Shown in pieces: positions 33,601 through 43,477 of a stretch of DNA of 64,000 nt; within the stretch, counting starts at the first letter, position 1; each line of letters starts with the position of its first letter. Below the pieces are notes generated by a model. That model did not search any database, had not been told where the DNA came from, and saw only the letters and a list, made by a program, of their open reading frames with translations. Origin of the DNA: Amoebophrya sp. A120 (lineage: Eukaryota; Sar; Dinophyceae; Syndiniales; Amoebophryaceae); NCBI GenBank assembly GCA_905178155.1, contig CAJINV010000018.1:1158609-1222608 (forward strand), read 5' to 3'. A program made the position numbers and the translations under genes.

Positions 33601-34582
33601 AGGACATCGGGATGCTCATGGTGAGCGACGCCGACTCTTGCGTGGCATCCGCGGAAGCTAGCAACATGGTCTGGTCGATCTCCTCCATGATTTTTGTAGA
33701 CTTCTCTGCACTATCCGCAGCTTCCACCTTCGCCGCCAGATCGAGAATTCGGTGCATATGCCCCGTGTTTTCCGCCCCAGCAATCCACTGCAAGGCGCCC
33801 GCGTTGAAAAATTTTGCAAAATTTTCCTCGACCTTCGCGTGCCCATGGTGGCCCTCCTGGTCCTCCTGCAATACGTGGCCTGCGAGGCCCGCCACGGTGA
33901 GCCCATTCAAAGCCTTCAAAAACACCTCCAGCGGCGAGCCGGCCGCGACTTTTACCCAGCTCAGGTCATTCGCCAGCTCCTCCGCGTGGTCGGCGCAGGC
34001 CAGGCCGGGGAGCTCCTGCGCGCCGTGAGAGTCGAGACTAACTTCGCGGTAATGGGTCACGTGGAACCGCTTGAAAGCGTCCGTGTGCGCCAAATCAAAC
34101 GCGAGCTTGTACTTCTCGGCGGTCGTTGTCGTTCCGCCGGCGCCATGTACAACTGGTCCAAATTGTTGGTTATGCGGGCGATATTGCACATCGTGCGATT
34201 CGGACAGCACCGTCCGGGCCGTGCTAATCGTCCGGCCCTCCTCCAGAGGGGCGATTCCTCCGGAGGATGCTCGACCGCCAGAGCCCTTTGATCCGCTTCC
34301 CTTTTCGCCGCTGCCCTTACTGCCGCTGCCCTTTCCCGATCCCTTTGATGAGGAGGACTCTGGTGCTGGGCCGTCGGCCTGCCGCGCTTTCCGACGGGAA
34401 AAGTGGTCCAACTGTAGGAAAGACCCGTCTGCTCCTTCCGGCGCTGCAAACGTGCGCTCCGTGAAAGAACGGTTCCTGGGGTGGAGTTTTTTTCGTGATT
34501 CTGTTTGTGCCTCACAGAAGTGCAAAACTTTTTGGACATCACTTCGTCTGGGAGAGTCAGCAAATAAAACGGTAGTGCTCAT
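30638..34582 (-). CDS. Single-pass membrane protein with Ser/Gly/Lys-rich tail
   Basis: I do not recognise the family. The start is at 34582 (MSTTVLFADSPRRSDVQKVL). The N-terminal half has a Ser/Lys/Gly tract (KGSGKGSGSKGSG) and then a folded-looking part (AEKYKLAFDLAHTDAFKRFH, DLSWVKVAAGSPLEVFLKAL, NTGHMHRILDLAAKVEAADS). After two introners comes a hydrophobic segment, LALLGASIIGVLGCAVLIYC, a likely transmembrane helix, followed by a polar tail rich in Gly, Ser, Lys, Asp and Glu. The C-terminus reads PSSG joined to NVGGNLPSGMQEL, stop at 30638. Canonical introns lie at 32351-32508 and about 31066-31181. Five introners interrupt it. A surface or endomembrane role is inferred only from the helix; no cleavable signal peptide is visible. 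Confidence 0.75.
30685..30991. mobile_element. Introner, family D (307 nt)
   Basis: CCCAG flanks it at 30680-30684 and 30992-30996. Excision joins IPSSG to NVGGNLPSG and sets the stop codon at 30638. Confidence 0.92.
31382..31646. mobile_element. Introner, family A (265 nt)
   Basis: GACGA flanks it at 31377-31381 and 31647-31651. Excision joins RGPPS to SAAAQEPP. Confidence 0.92.
31754..32076. mobile_element. Introner, family C (323 nt)
   Basis: CCGCT flanks it at 31749-31753 and 32077-32081. Excision joins GSASG to SAAFPKSAG. Confidence 0.92.
32938..33148. mobile_element. Introner, family H (211 nt)
   Basis: CAGGC (32933-32937) and CAAGC (33149-33153) flank it, one mismatch. Excision joins CSPCG to LALLGASI, at the start of the transmembrane segment. 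Confidence 0.9.
33218..33524. mobile_element. Introner, family D (307 nt)
   Basis: CCTTG flanks it at 33213-33217 and 33525-33529. Excision joins NLAPQ to GGGTSSD. Confidence 0.92.
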
Positions 34583-34683
34583 TGTCGTGTTTTACTGATG
34601 GATACAATTAGCACATCAACTTCTATCTTATACGAAACGCTTCAAGTAGAACTTGTCAAACCATGAGATATTGATCAAAAAAA

Positions 34684-35921
34684 TCATTTAAAGCAATACG
34701 GTTCGAAGGCGAGACAGAGGTGCGCGTGGCACGCTGCGCTCGTGACGGGGTGCGGCGCTTCCAGCGTGACCGGGAGCTCCTCCCCGATGAAGACCGGGCC
34801 GGACAGTTGAGTCTTGTCGTACACGTATCCTGTGTAAAAACGTACCCACACCAGAGTTGTCATGCAGATTTGCGATTACAGGAACATTTGTAATGCGCAT
34901 CCCCAAGGGAGGCATTTCCAGTCGTGTTTTGGAATTTGTAATGCTGGTAACAGGATAAGCAGATGGATTTGTGTTGCGGTTGTCCTTGCTCACATGCACT
35001 ACACTACGGACTGCAACTTCTCATGCGTGGCTCCCACAACATCTGGATTTGTGTTGCTAAGTTCCCAACTTGACTATGGGGTGGGGACGTTTTTCGATAT
35101 GATAACACGGACTCTCGTCCCGCCGAACTCAAACTCGTCTTCGCGAATTTCTCGCCATGGCACAGGTCCTCCACAAAACTAGCAGCCTCCCATAACGGTT
35201 CTACCGCAACTCGCTGGTCGTGGTTTTGGTCTTTGTAGTTCTGCTCCTCCTGCTGTGTAGTTGTACTTCTAAAAGAAGTTCTTCCACGACGTTCTTGTAC
35301 AAGATTCTTGTTTGTCTTTGTTCCTACGTGAAGGAAAGAAAGCTTATCACGCTTGTTGTTTCCCTTCTTGCCATTTTCAAGGGTCGTCCTTGATGTTGTC
35401 GTGGTCTTTTCCTTCCTTCTCGAAGAACCCCGCGAGGTCGGGTTATTGTCATTGTGTCTTTCACCTAGACCTACGTTTTCCTCTTCCGGGGCCGGAGAGG
35501 GCACTACAGGCAATTGCTTGTTGGACGAGACCGGTAGTTCTCCTTTACTCCTGCGAACAACAGAAGAGGTGGTGGCCTTTTGCAACAATGAGGAAGCATC
35601 TTTTCCTGCTGCAGTGCCATCGCCTATGGGTGGTCCTCGTGGTTGAGGTTGTCCCCCTGCTTGATGCTCCGCTGTTGTTCGAAGGGTCGACGTTGGCTGT
35701 CCAACCTGTAGAGCTCCTGACAAATGATCCGGATTCTCGATAGTATTTTTACGTTTTCTCCGTTTTCGCAGGTACCCCGAATCTCCATGATCTAGAGGCA
35801 CGTTAAAATCACGACCAGCCACAATTCCTTTTGCCGCAACCTCGCTCAGGAGGACGACGACGACCGGTAATGTCCGGCGGAGGAACAACCCGGAAAGAAC
35901 CGAAAACGCGACGGGCCGCAT
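34684..35921 (-). CDS. Basic, low-complexity protein with N-terminal signal/anchor
   Basis: Two exons (35105-35921 and 34684-34825) join in frame when the introner between them is removed: GRESV then YDKTQLSGPVFIGEELPVTL, ending LCLAFEPYCFK with TGA at 34684-34686. The N-terminus (MRPVAFSVLSGLFLRRTLPV then VVVLLSEVAAKG) looks like a signal peptide or signal anchor. The middle is rich in Arg, Lys, Thr, Ser, Gln and Asn (for example RKEKTTTTSRTTLENGKKGN) and probably disordered. The last 80 residues are more ordered (PLWEAASFVEDLCHGEKFAK). No family recognised. It could be secreted or targeted to an organelle. Confidence 0.65.
34826..35104. mobile_element. Introner, family B (279 nt)
   Basis: ACACG flanks it at 34821-34825 and 35105-35109. 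Excision joins AGRESV to YDKTQLSG. Confidence 0.92.
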
Positions 35922-36893
35922 TGTCTCCTTGGCGAAAATAAGACTTGTTACCTTCGCGGACGCACAAACCTAAAAATGACGCAGCAGGTGGATTGACTGT
36001 CGTTCCTCTCCGGGTGAAACGCCAACGTGGTTCAAATTCCTGTTGTCACAACGAGGTCGTGGTCAAGGATTATTTTCTGAGAAAGTACGCATGAAGACCA
36101 TTGATATGGACGACTTCTCAAGTGCCGCCAGCAGAACCAACTTCCTCGGCCATAATTGGGTGAGCTACTTCAAATTTTACTTACATGGTGCTCGATTTTT
36201 CAAGAAGTGGCAGAAAGATATTAAACTGGTGGGGTACTAGTATTTTTCTTTCATCTATAAGGGTGAAAATGGCCTAGCGCACCTTTGATGTCAGCCTGGT
36301 GGTGTTTGGATAATAAAACACGAACGCATGTCGAAGGGAAGCTACTTTTCTTTCAAGACGGATTGGCTTTGCAACACGAAAACTACCTTCGGGACAGAAG
36401 TGAAAAAAATATCTTCGTGCCACGACGAAATAGGACGAATGAACGAAACGAACGAACGGAACGAGGCACACTAGCGGGACGAAAGGGGACGAACGTACGA
36501 GAAGAACGCACATTTCGTCGTGCGACAACCTTCAAACGACTTTTCTTGTACGAAAAGACTTTCTATCTTCCACATCATCATTGGCAAGAGCAAAACGGAT
36601 GATTTTCAGCGAAATGACAGTGATAGTTACGCTTGGACAAACGTGTCTACTTGGCAAAGCCTTTTTGACAGAAGACAACGGCAAGCAACCAATTGAAACA
36701 GCACGAGACCAAGGCTTTGCAACATAAAGAGGACGAAGAATCTGAACCCCTTTGTTAGCTGTGCTGTGCGCAGCAGCCAGATAGATTTGCCTTATCAATT
36801 GTGATTGCCGTATTCTTGTGCCACGACACATGCTTCAGATGAAGCTGCACCTTCGAGTTTTCGCCCCTCGCCACTGCTGGCGGCAGGTGTACT
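35922..36893. other. Intergenic spacer
   Basis: No supported gene. A GAACG-rich stretch at about 36420-36500 (repeats of CGAACGAA and GGGACGAA type) is the only local pattern. The left part holds the 5' leader of the signal/anchor gene. Confidence 0.5.
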
Positions 36894-37224
36894 AAAATGT
36901 TCGGTTGTTATACAGGAATCTCAACGAGTGAATCTCAACGGTTGCGCCCCAACGCTTTGAGACGCCTCAACGGATTCGCGAAGAGCTCAACGACTGGTCT
37001 CAACGGTCTGCGCACAGAAGAACTCCGTGGCGTGAAGGTGCGCATCAAGCCCGGGCAACAAACCTCTCAGAGGTCCCGCCAACACGAATGCCGGCGAGCG
37101 GGCTCATAGATAGTTAGAAAAACGCACAGAGGCTGCGCGCATAGTGAGACACAATGCACACAAGCCAACGGGGCGCGCAAAACGGGCCGGGCAACAATGA
37201 ATAGCGCAGGAGAGCGACACGAGA

Positions 37225-37286
37225 GTCGTCGGGCAGGGCAGCCGCCGCCGGCCGGCCGGCCGGCGGCGGCTGCCCTGCCCGACGAC
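37225..37286. repeat. Perfect 62-nt GC-rich palindrome
   Basis: Positions 37225-37255 and 37256-37286 are exact reverse complements with no spacer. The centre is (CCGG)n and the outer arms read GTCGTCGGGCAGGGCAGCC. Such an arm could extrude as a cruciform. It lies inside the MITE, next to the telomere-like repeats. Confidence 0.95.
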
Positions 37287-37320
37287 CTAAACCCCAAATC
37301 CTAAACCCGAAACCCTAAAC
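37287..37320. repeat. Interstitial telomere-like repeats
   Basis: Degenerate CCCTAAA units (CTAAACCCCAAATCCTAAAC, CCGAAACCCTAAACC) directly follow the palindrome within the MITE. The TTTAGGG type is the telomere repeat known for plants and dinoflagellates. A phosphatase stop codon (TAG) falls in this stretch. Confidence 0.8.
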
Positions 37321-39022
37321 CACTGCTGGTCGTTGAGATATATTTCTCAACGTTGAGCTGTGAGGTCTCAACGTTGAGATCCACAAGCACAGTTGAGATA
37401 CCTGTAGTACAACCAAAATGTTCAGTTTTATGCAGCTCATCTACAAATATTTCTTTATCCGAACGACTTTTGTCGACGTCACCGGCATTTTTATTTTCTG
37501 CCTCGAGATCATGACCCCAGAAGTCCTCTCTTCCTAGCTGTCTCAAGCACAAGACAAAGCCGACATTTGGACTCGCGACCGGCCGCTTTTCCTTGATCAG
37601 CTTCAGTGCGGAGTCAAGAGTAAACTGCTGTCTCAGCATCAGAAACGCCGCGGTGACCACGACGGATCTGGACCTTCCCTGTCGACAACAAACCAAACAC
37701 GTGTTGCACGGAGAAATACCCTCCGCGATGAAGTCGAGAACGGACACGGTAGTGGAGCTGGTGCCTGGAGGATCTCTGCCACGACCTGCAGGGTCTTCTT
37801 GAACTACAAGCGCCTCGTCGTCTGCAGCTGCCGTAGTACTTGTCTGTGAAACCACCCTGCCTTTTCCAATATAACCCGCTCAGGTGTTACAATCTCAAAC
37901 GTTACAATAGAATCTGGAATTTGTGTTGCAAGAAGTGCATTATCTAGCCAACTCTCATAGGATTGCGCATGACAAGTTCTGGAGTCCCAATCCGCACTAC
38001 AATCTGGCGAAATTTGTATTGCAGAAAGTGGAATGTTGTCCGAGTCTGTCATGTTGATCATGCAAGACAAACCTCAGAGTCTCTTGTAACGTTTGAGATT
38101 GTAACGTTTGAGCAAGTCATATCCAAACAGCGCGTTTTTCAAAGCCGAAAACTCGCCGGCGTATCCTGAGTAAAAACGTCCCCACACCACAATCAAGATG
38201 GGAAACCTGCTAGACAAATCAACCAGCTTTGGTTAATTCGCATGACAAGTTCTTTGCCGTCGTAGTGTAGTCCTGGTTTAGGTAGGGCAGCAGCATCACA
38301 GATCTAGCATATAATGCTGATTGTAGGCATCACAATTTCCAGAGCAAGACTAGAAAACGCTTCTCGTGGGGCTCCGCATGAGAAACTTTTCTGGCATGCA
38401 GATTTGCATGACAGCTCTGGGGTGGGGACGTTTTTACTCAGGATACGGCGTCGCGCATGTTCAAATCGAGGAACTTGGTGGTCGAGGTAGTTGGAAAAGT
38501 AGCGGTAGAAGAACTGCTGCAGCTACCGGAATTCTGCACAACTTCCAGCTGCTGCCCAGGAGTGCTGTCGTTCCTACTGGTGAAGACGTCGATGATCCCC
38601 TCCACGTCTACTTCGGAACAAGCTGCAGGAGGTTCTTTCTTCTTTCCTATCACGATGTCGCCCGCACACCTGACCACGTGGGTAAAAAACGGCGGCGGAA
38701 CGGCTAGACGAAAACCAACAACGTCGTCATTAGCAGTTGTAGCTTTTGCCTGCGTAGTACTACGGCCGCCGACCAGCGCGCCCACACTGCCAAGCCACAG
38801 GTTCGGGATGATTTCCGAAGGCTGGGAATCAATCTCTTGGAGCCGATGCTGCAGCAGACCCTTGATGATGTTGGCCCTGTCCTTTTTCTTCTGCATTTTT
38901 CCCGCCGGGGTGGACGCTGAAGGTTCATCTTTTGTTAAATTGACAATGTGCTTCTCGTCTTGCTTCTCGTCTTCAGCAGCAAAAGCACGGGAAGAAGAGG
39001 ACGGATACGACGAGGAGGACAT
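37301..39022 (-). CDS. Dual-specificity protein phosphatase
   Basis: Protein Tyr/Ser/Thr phosphatase of the DSP class. The N-terminal exon has the family's first strand (PSEIIPNLWLGSVGALVG). The catalytic loop is VCCRQGRSRSVVVTAAFLML, a proper CX5R motif (CRQGRSR) followed by the usual Ser. The RPVASPNVGFVLCLRQL block matches the DSP RPxxxPNxGF helix. About 100 residues of Ser/Thr-rich insert (SCSSSSTATFPTTSTTKFLD) lie between strand 1 and the catalytic loop. Two introners were removed (RDAG to EFSALKN; NALFG to KGRVVSQ). The start at 39022 is provisional: the frame stays open and coding-like up to about 39125 (FGTESCFDPFILKYKDNFPI), so a longer N-terminus is likely. The last 40 or so residues after ELHKTEHF are encoded by the MITE. 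Confidence 0.85.
37870..38121. mobile_element. Introner, family F (252 nt)
   Basis: TCCAA flanks it at 37865-37869 and 38122-38126. Excision joins NALFG to KGRVVSQ in the phosphatase. Confidence 0.92.
38162..38445. mobile_element. Introner, family B (284 nt)
   Basis: CGGCG flanks it at 38157-38161 and 38446-38450. Excision joins NMRDAG to EFSALKN. Only 35 bases separate it from the right target repeat of the previous introner. Confidence 0.92.
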
Positions 39023-39125
39023 CTTGTTTTTCTCCGAAAAAAACTTGCTTTCCGTAATGGGGAAATTATCCTTGTACTTGAGGATGAAGGGGTCGAAGCA
39101 ACTCTCTGTTCCAAATAAGTCTTTA

Positions 39126-39624
39126 CCATGTCAAAATGTGGCGGCTCGACTACTCTAAGTAAGAGGCTGCTGATAAACTCCCAACCCAAAGTAAGCCGTG
39201 AGTGTAGAAATGTAAAAATACAAGTAGAAGTAGAACGAACAGAGCGGAGAGCGGACAAAATTTTGCAGGTGCGTGCTTCTTGCTGCTCTGTGAATCCTCG
39301 AGGAGGTCGAAACACAATTTTCAGAACTCTCTTCTGCAACAGCTGTTTGCAAATCATGCGGTTTCTGTCTGTGGCGACAGAATGATTCTGTCGCCAGTGT
39401 CGTCTCTATTCGAAGTAGAGAATATTACCGGTTGTAGTTTCAAACTGCTCAAACTGCTATACTATGTTGCTCCTTCTTCAGATCATCGCACAATTGTTCA
39501 CAGCTAGAAGCCGTTGTAACGTCCCTGCTTACTGATTTGCGTCCTCGCTATACAGAAAATTTGAGACATAATTCTTTGTGATGTCTCCCCGCAATGACAG
39601 TCCTCGAACTGGTTTCGATTTCCT
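39126..39624. other. Intergenic spacer or 5' part of the phosphatase gene
   Basis: A possible upstream phosphatase exon may lie near 39130-39170 (VVEPPHFDM before a GTAAAG donor-like site). Otherwise I see nothing to annotate. Confidence 0.35.
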
Positions 39625-40593
39625 TCACTTTGGCGCCTCCGGTGACAGGGGCAACACCCGCACCCACTCCGCCGGCTCGTCGTACCGGCTTCCGAAGAAA
39701 AGCCGCTGACTATGCAGACATAAAATTTTGAGTAGAAATGCAACTTGTTGCCTTCGTCGATGCACTGGAAGTAGATTCGTACCGTTTTATAGACACTGCA
39801 ATGCTAACATGCTACTTACGCATTCGATACTTCTACGATTAGACCACATGCAGGACTAGACAATGACAGCACTCACTTGTCTAAGGCTCCTTCCCAAAAT
39901 TTTCAACTGATATTGCCCGGTGAACTGGCTCCCGTCAAACCGCACGTCTGGGTTCATACTGGAGGCATATTGCGCGTAGAAGATAAACCAGTAGTAGTAA
40001 CCCCAGAACATCCCCCATCAGATATCAAGGTGAAATAGAATGCCCCGGCCCAGTTGGGGTTGAGGAATGCTGCGAAATATGAGATCTTCTGTTTGCATGG
40101 TCCAACTTTTTTATAAGTACTTTCATGCCTCTGTCTGCAACACAAATTTCGCTTCGGTCTTCTGCATGATGCAGGAGTAGGTTTTTGTTGCTGCAAAGCT
40201 CCTGCTTCACATGGCAACTATGCATTGCTTTCTGCGCTACTTAGAAGGACTTGGACTCCTTTCTACTTCACTCTGGTAACCAATGTACCAACCGCCCTGA
40301 GTCACACCCACGTTCGGCGTCTGGTGGGCGCCACCTGGACAGGATTTTGTTTGTTCACATCCTGATTTCAACATTTGTTTATGCAACGCAGAGATTTAAA
40401 GGAAAAAATCGTTCTTTGTCATCATGCCATCCCATGGGAAATAAACAGAAATTTAAGGTTAACTCGTCCTTCTTCAAGTTGTTGATATACCGTACATAAT
40501 GTTGAGCGGGTACATCCGGCGCTGCTTAGGTTCCACCGCCAACACGGGGCATTTGCCCACCGCCCCACGCAGGGCGCGGGCGAGGCGGAGCAT
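39625..40593 (-). CDS. Small, probably mitochondrial membrane protein
   Basis: I do not recognise the family. The start is ATG 40591-40593; MLRLARALRGAVGKCPVLAV is Arg/Ala-rich without acidic residues, a typical mitochondrial presequence. It then reads KQRRMYPLNIMYG, joined through a GT-AG intron (about 40340-40490) to GAHQTPNVGVTQGGWYIG. The introner at 40023-40278 is removed to give WGMFWGYYYWFIFYAQYASS, an aromatic segment that may be a membrane helix. Next come PDVRFDGSQFTGQYQLKILG, VYKTVRIYFQCIDEGN and, across a 39-nt GT-AG intron, FFGSRYDEPAEWVRVLPLSP, ending EAPK with stop 39625-39627. The intron before VYKT probably uses a GA donor. At about 145 residues it resembles alveolate-specific respiratory-chain or ATP-synthase subunits in size and style only. 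Confidence 0.65.
40023..40278. mobile_element. Introner-like element, family J (256 nt)
   Basis: The ends TATCAAGGTGAAATAGAATG and (rc) TACCAGAGTGAAGTAGAAAG form an imperfect inverted repeat. TCAGA (left) and ACCAA (right) do not match, but removing the element plus five bases joins WYIG to WGMFWGYYYW in frame. It contains the shared internal words. It is the only member of its family in the window. Confidence 0.7.
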
Positions 40594-41437
40594 GCTTTTT
40601 TCTAGGCAATATGAACTACAGAACAAATTAAACAACTGCACATCACATGCGAAGCGGAAGCTCCCACGTACGATTGAGAAGGCACAAAATAAATCACTCC
40701 CCCTTGTTCTGGCAGGACATGTGATGAGCATCGTCACTCAACACCAAGCAGTAGCGTCCGGTGGAAATACAGATCGTCACTCGTCTGGAATCAAGGACGC
40801 GTTGGTGCTCAAACAACACTCATCTCACGTCGGTGTGCTCTCGAGCTTCCCTTCGTAATTATGGTCTTCGCGGTAGATCATGCAGCATCTGCACAACCAT
40901 GCGGAGCGTTTCAGTTCCGGCTCTCGCGTTTGCGTTTTTTCGAACAGTAGTGCAAACGTTTGAGGTAAGGCATGTCATCGAGTTTCTGAGGTTTTTACTT
41001 TTTTTGTTTACCCACTGCGTGAATGAGCGCAAAGCGTTGTTTTTTTACAGCTGCAACAGCAGGAATTCATCATGAAGGAATGAGCCTCATTGTCAAAACG
41101 AGGAGTTGAGCAGTGCTTTAATATGTTCAAAACTTAGTAGTAGAGTGAAACGAAAAATGCCGTATGAATGTTTATTTTCCACCTGCGGAAAAGCGTACTT
41201 AAACTTATCATAGTGATAATGGATGGGTCTGATATAAATCTCGTATGGTCAAATACTGAATGATGATGAGCCTCGATTTTGACACAGATGCGAGGAACCA
41301 TAGAAGTAGATACATGCCTGAAAAAAAATATTGTAGTCGGCGCGAATACACGAAGAAACTGTGTAGAAGTTAATCTGATCTGCGAGAGGACCGCAGCCAA
41401 AAATTCGAATGCTTACAACGAACACATCACTGACAGC
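40594..41437. other. Intergenic spacer
   Basis: No supported gene, introner or repeat. It lies between the exonuclease stop and the mitochondrial-protein start. Confidence 0.5.
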
Positions 41438-42283
41438 TTAACACCCCGCCTTCCGTAACACCTTGGCGAGATCCGCTTCGTTTCTGTAGAACACCATAAA
41501 CTTGTTCTCTTCGCGCTTCCCACGCCCGTAAATCACCGTGTTGGTCTGCCTTTCCAAACTGCGAATGTTGACCCCGCCGCGGCCGATGAACCCACCGACG
41601 CTGCCACGCACGACGAAGGTGTGCACCTTCGCGTCGCGTGCCACGTTGAGGAACTCTTCCGACTTCTTCCGGGACCGCGCGTCAGCCCCGGACGATCCAC
41701 TCGCTTTCTCCACTTGCTTCTCGCGCAACAGAAACAACGAATCCAGGTCCCCGCCCGCCCGCGCGAGCATGCTCGCGGTCAGCGGGCGCGTGGCCCAGAA
41801 CGCGTGGTTGGTGCGGTACACGGAGTTGTCCCGGTCCGCGTTGGGCGGCAGCTCGTAAAACCGCAGGGTATCATTTAGTCCGACGTTGGGCCTTCCCGTG
41901 CTGACCGTGAACCAGCACGCCGTGTCGTGCACGTTCTCGAGCCGGATTTGCAAGTGGTGAAACAGCGCGTCGCTGTCCATGCGGCAGTCATGGATGATCT
42001 TCTCCACCGAGTCGTCTTCCAGCAACTCCCGCAGCCACGCGACCAAGGGGTCACTTTCCTCCTTGCCCAGCAGGTCCAGGATGAAGCAGCTTGCTCCATC
42101 AAGCGTCGCCAGCTGCACGATGCAGAGCTGCCCCACACGACTCAGGTCCACGCCCTCGCTGTCCACAGCAATCACCGGGGTGTGCCAGTTTTTCGGCTTC
42201 CCGAAAGCTGCCGTCAGCGTCTGCTCCGCGTCGGCAGAGAACTCGCTGATCAGAACCGGAGATGAAGCTGCGGTGGACGGCAT
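41438..42283 (-). CDS. DEDD-family 3'-5' exonuclease with C-terminal KH domain (EXD1-like)
   Basis: RNase D/Egalitarian-type exonuclease domain fused to an RNA-binding KH domain, in a single exon of 281 codons. Motif I is VIAVDSEGVDLSRVGQLCIV (Asp-x-Glu). Motif II lies in KIIHDCRMDSDALFHHLQI. The VHDTACWFTVSTGRPNVGLN block and the ARAGGDLDSLFLL region take the place of motif III, where the expected Tyr or His before the last Asp is not obvious, so activity is uncertain. The KH part has the GxxG loop in GGFIGRGGVNIRSLERQTNT, followed by VIYGRGKREENKFMVFY. The start MPSTAASSPVLISEFSADAE fits. No introner is present. A role in RNA trimming or small-RNA metabolism is inferred from the EXD1 family. 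Confidence 0.85.
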   Translation of the reverse strand: MPSTAASSPVLISEFSADAEQTLTAAFGKPKNWHTPVIAVDSEGVDLSRVGQLCIVQLATLDGASCFILDLLGKEESDPLVAWLRELLEDDSVEKIIHDCRMDSDALFHHLQIRLENVHDTACWFTVSTGRPNVGLNDTLRFYELPPNADRDNSVYRTNHAFWATRPLTASMLARAGGDLDSLFLLREKQVEKASGSSGADARSRKKSEEFLNVARDAKVHTFVVRGSVGGFIGRGGVNIRSLERQTNTVIYGRGKREENKFMVFYRNEADLAKVLRKAGC

Positions 42284-43477
42284 TTTCTATGTGTTAAAAC
42301 GTCGGGCGGTGTCGTCGTGTGCGCAGATCCTCAAAAATGCAACTGACACTGACTAAATAAGTAGTACAACTAGCGAGACTCGTCTATCAAATCCTAACTC
42401 CGTCTGTGTAAAAAACTGGAAATATGAATACCTGTCTGTTCGCAACAACATAAAGAACCCTATGCTTTGTACAAGGGGGCACGTAAAAATCTACTTCCGT
42501 CGCGGTTCAACTAATGATGCCCGGCGGTCACGTCGCTGCTGGTGTGGGTTATCGAAAATGCAGCTGCTGTTTGAATCTACATCATTTCTTTCACGACTTT
42601 GATCTACTTTATCGACCCTTCCTCTGATCAATCATAGCGTATCTGATTTTACTGGAAAGAAACCACCTGACGCGGCCTATCATTCGATCGCGTGGTCGAT
42701 CTTCAGTTAGCGAAAAGCGAACCAACATCTATCGCTGCAGCGATTGCCTGGAGTAAGTAGTAGTCGCGGCATAATTAGTTGTGGAGAACAATAATTACCC
42801 TGGCGTCAAAGTCCGCGTCGCCGAACACTATTCCCACGGTCAGCAGCCTGCCTGCGACCGCGACATCTGTTTGGCCTTTGGAGATTTTCTTTTCGCTGTA
42901 GCCGTCACATAACTCAGATTTTCTTTGAAATCGAAATGAGTGAGTGAGGTTTTTCTTCGAAATTTTTTGTCGCCAAGGGGAGAAAGGGAGCCGAGCTCGT
43001 GCCGTCGCAGAAGAATTGGGTTACAATTCTCGTCTGACAAGCTAGAATTATCTCAAAGGAATCATAGGGTACTTACTACACAGGGTTGAGGAAAAAAATT
43101 GAGAAGTCTTACGCTTACATAAGAAGTCCCAGAGGGTACTTAACTAAAACTTACTACGATATAATCAGCCCCCGCCCACGATAGTACTTCCCATCGTGAA
43201 GAGGACTACATCGTGTATTAAACAACAACAAATCTCCCTACCTGTCGGATACCGAAGGCATATCCGCTGGGTCACTGTGCATCAAACGAGTCTATCATTC
43301 CTCGTTTTTGCACAGGACCTCGTGCATATTTGACGTATTCGCTTTTCTTTTGTTTTTGTAGTCCTGCTGTAGTTCTTTTATAAAAGTCGTGAAAAATTCA
43401 GTGCTCGTCACTACGCATTTCAAGAATTTCATGGCGCAGCGGTGCACATCTTCAAACGTGGCACAACAAAGTTTCGC
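42284..43477. other. Intergenic spacer with one possible exon
   Basis: Mostly AT-rich without features. A short high-GC frame at about 42795-42870 (minus strand, VAVAGRLLTVGIVFGDADFD) ends at a donor-like GTAATT and could be an exon of a small unmodelled gene, but no second exon could be tied to it. Confidence 0.35.

Larger units (their letters stand above)
36903..37414. mobile_element. 512-bp MULE-like MITE with telomere-like core
   Basis: Non-autonomous DNA transposon. The 9-bp direct repeat AAAATGTTC flanks it at 36894-36902 and 37415-37423. Its ends are inverted repeats: GGTTGTTATACAGGAATCTC on the left against GGTTGTACTACAGGTATCTC read inward from the right. Many CTCAACG words occupy the subterminal regions on both sides. 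The middle holds a perfect 62-nt palindrome and CCCTAAA-like repeats. A 9-bp duplication is typical of Mutator-like elements; that assignment is inferred. No transposase frame is present. Its right end forms the 3' end of the adjacent phosphatase reading frame. Confidence 0.85.

Noticed and set aside
34071..34598. Long plus-strand Pro/Ser/Ala frame
   Set aside because: Antisense shadow of the Ser/Gly/Lys-rich exon of the membrane-protein gene.
36000..36060. GGTTCAAATTCC, which resembles a tRNA T-arm
   Set aside because: No acceptor stem, D-arm or anticodon arm can be formed around it.
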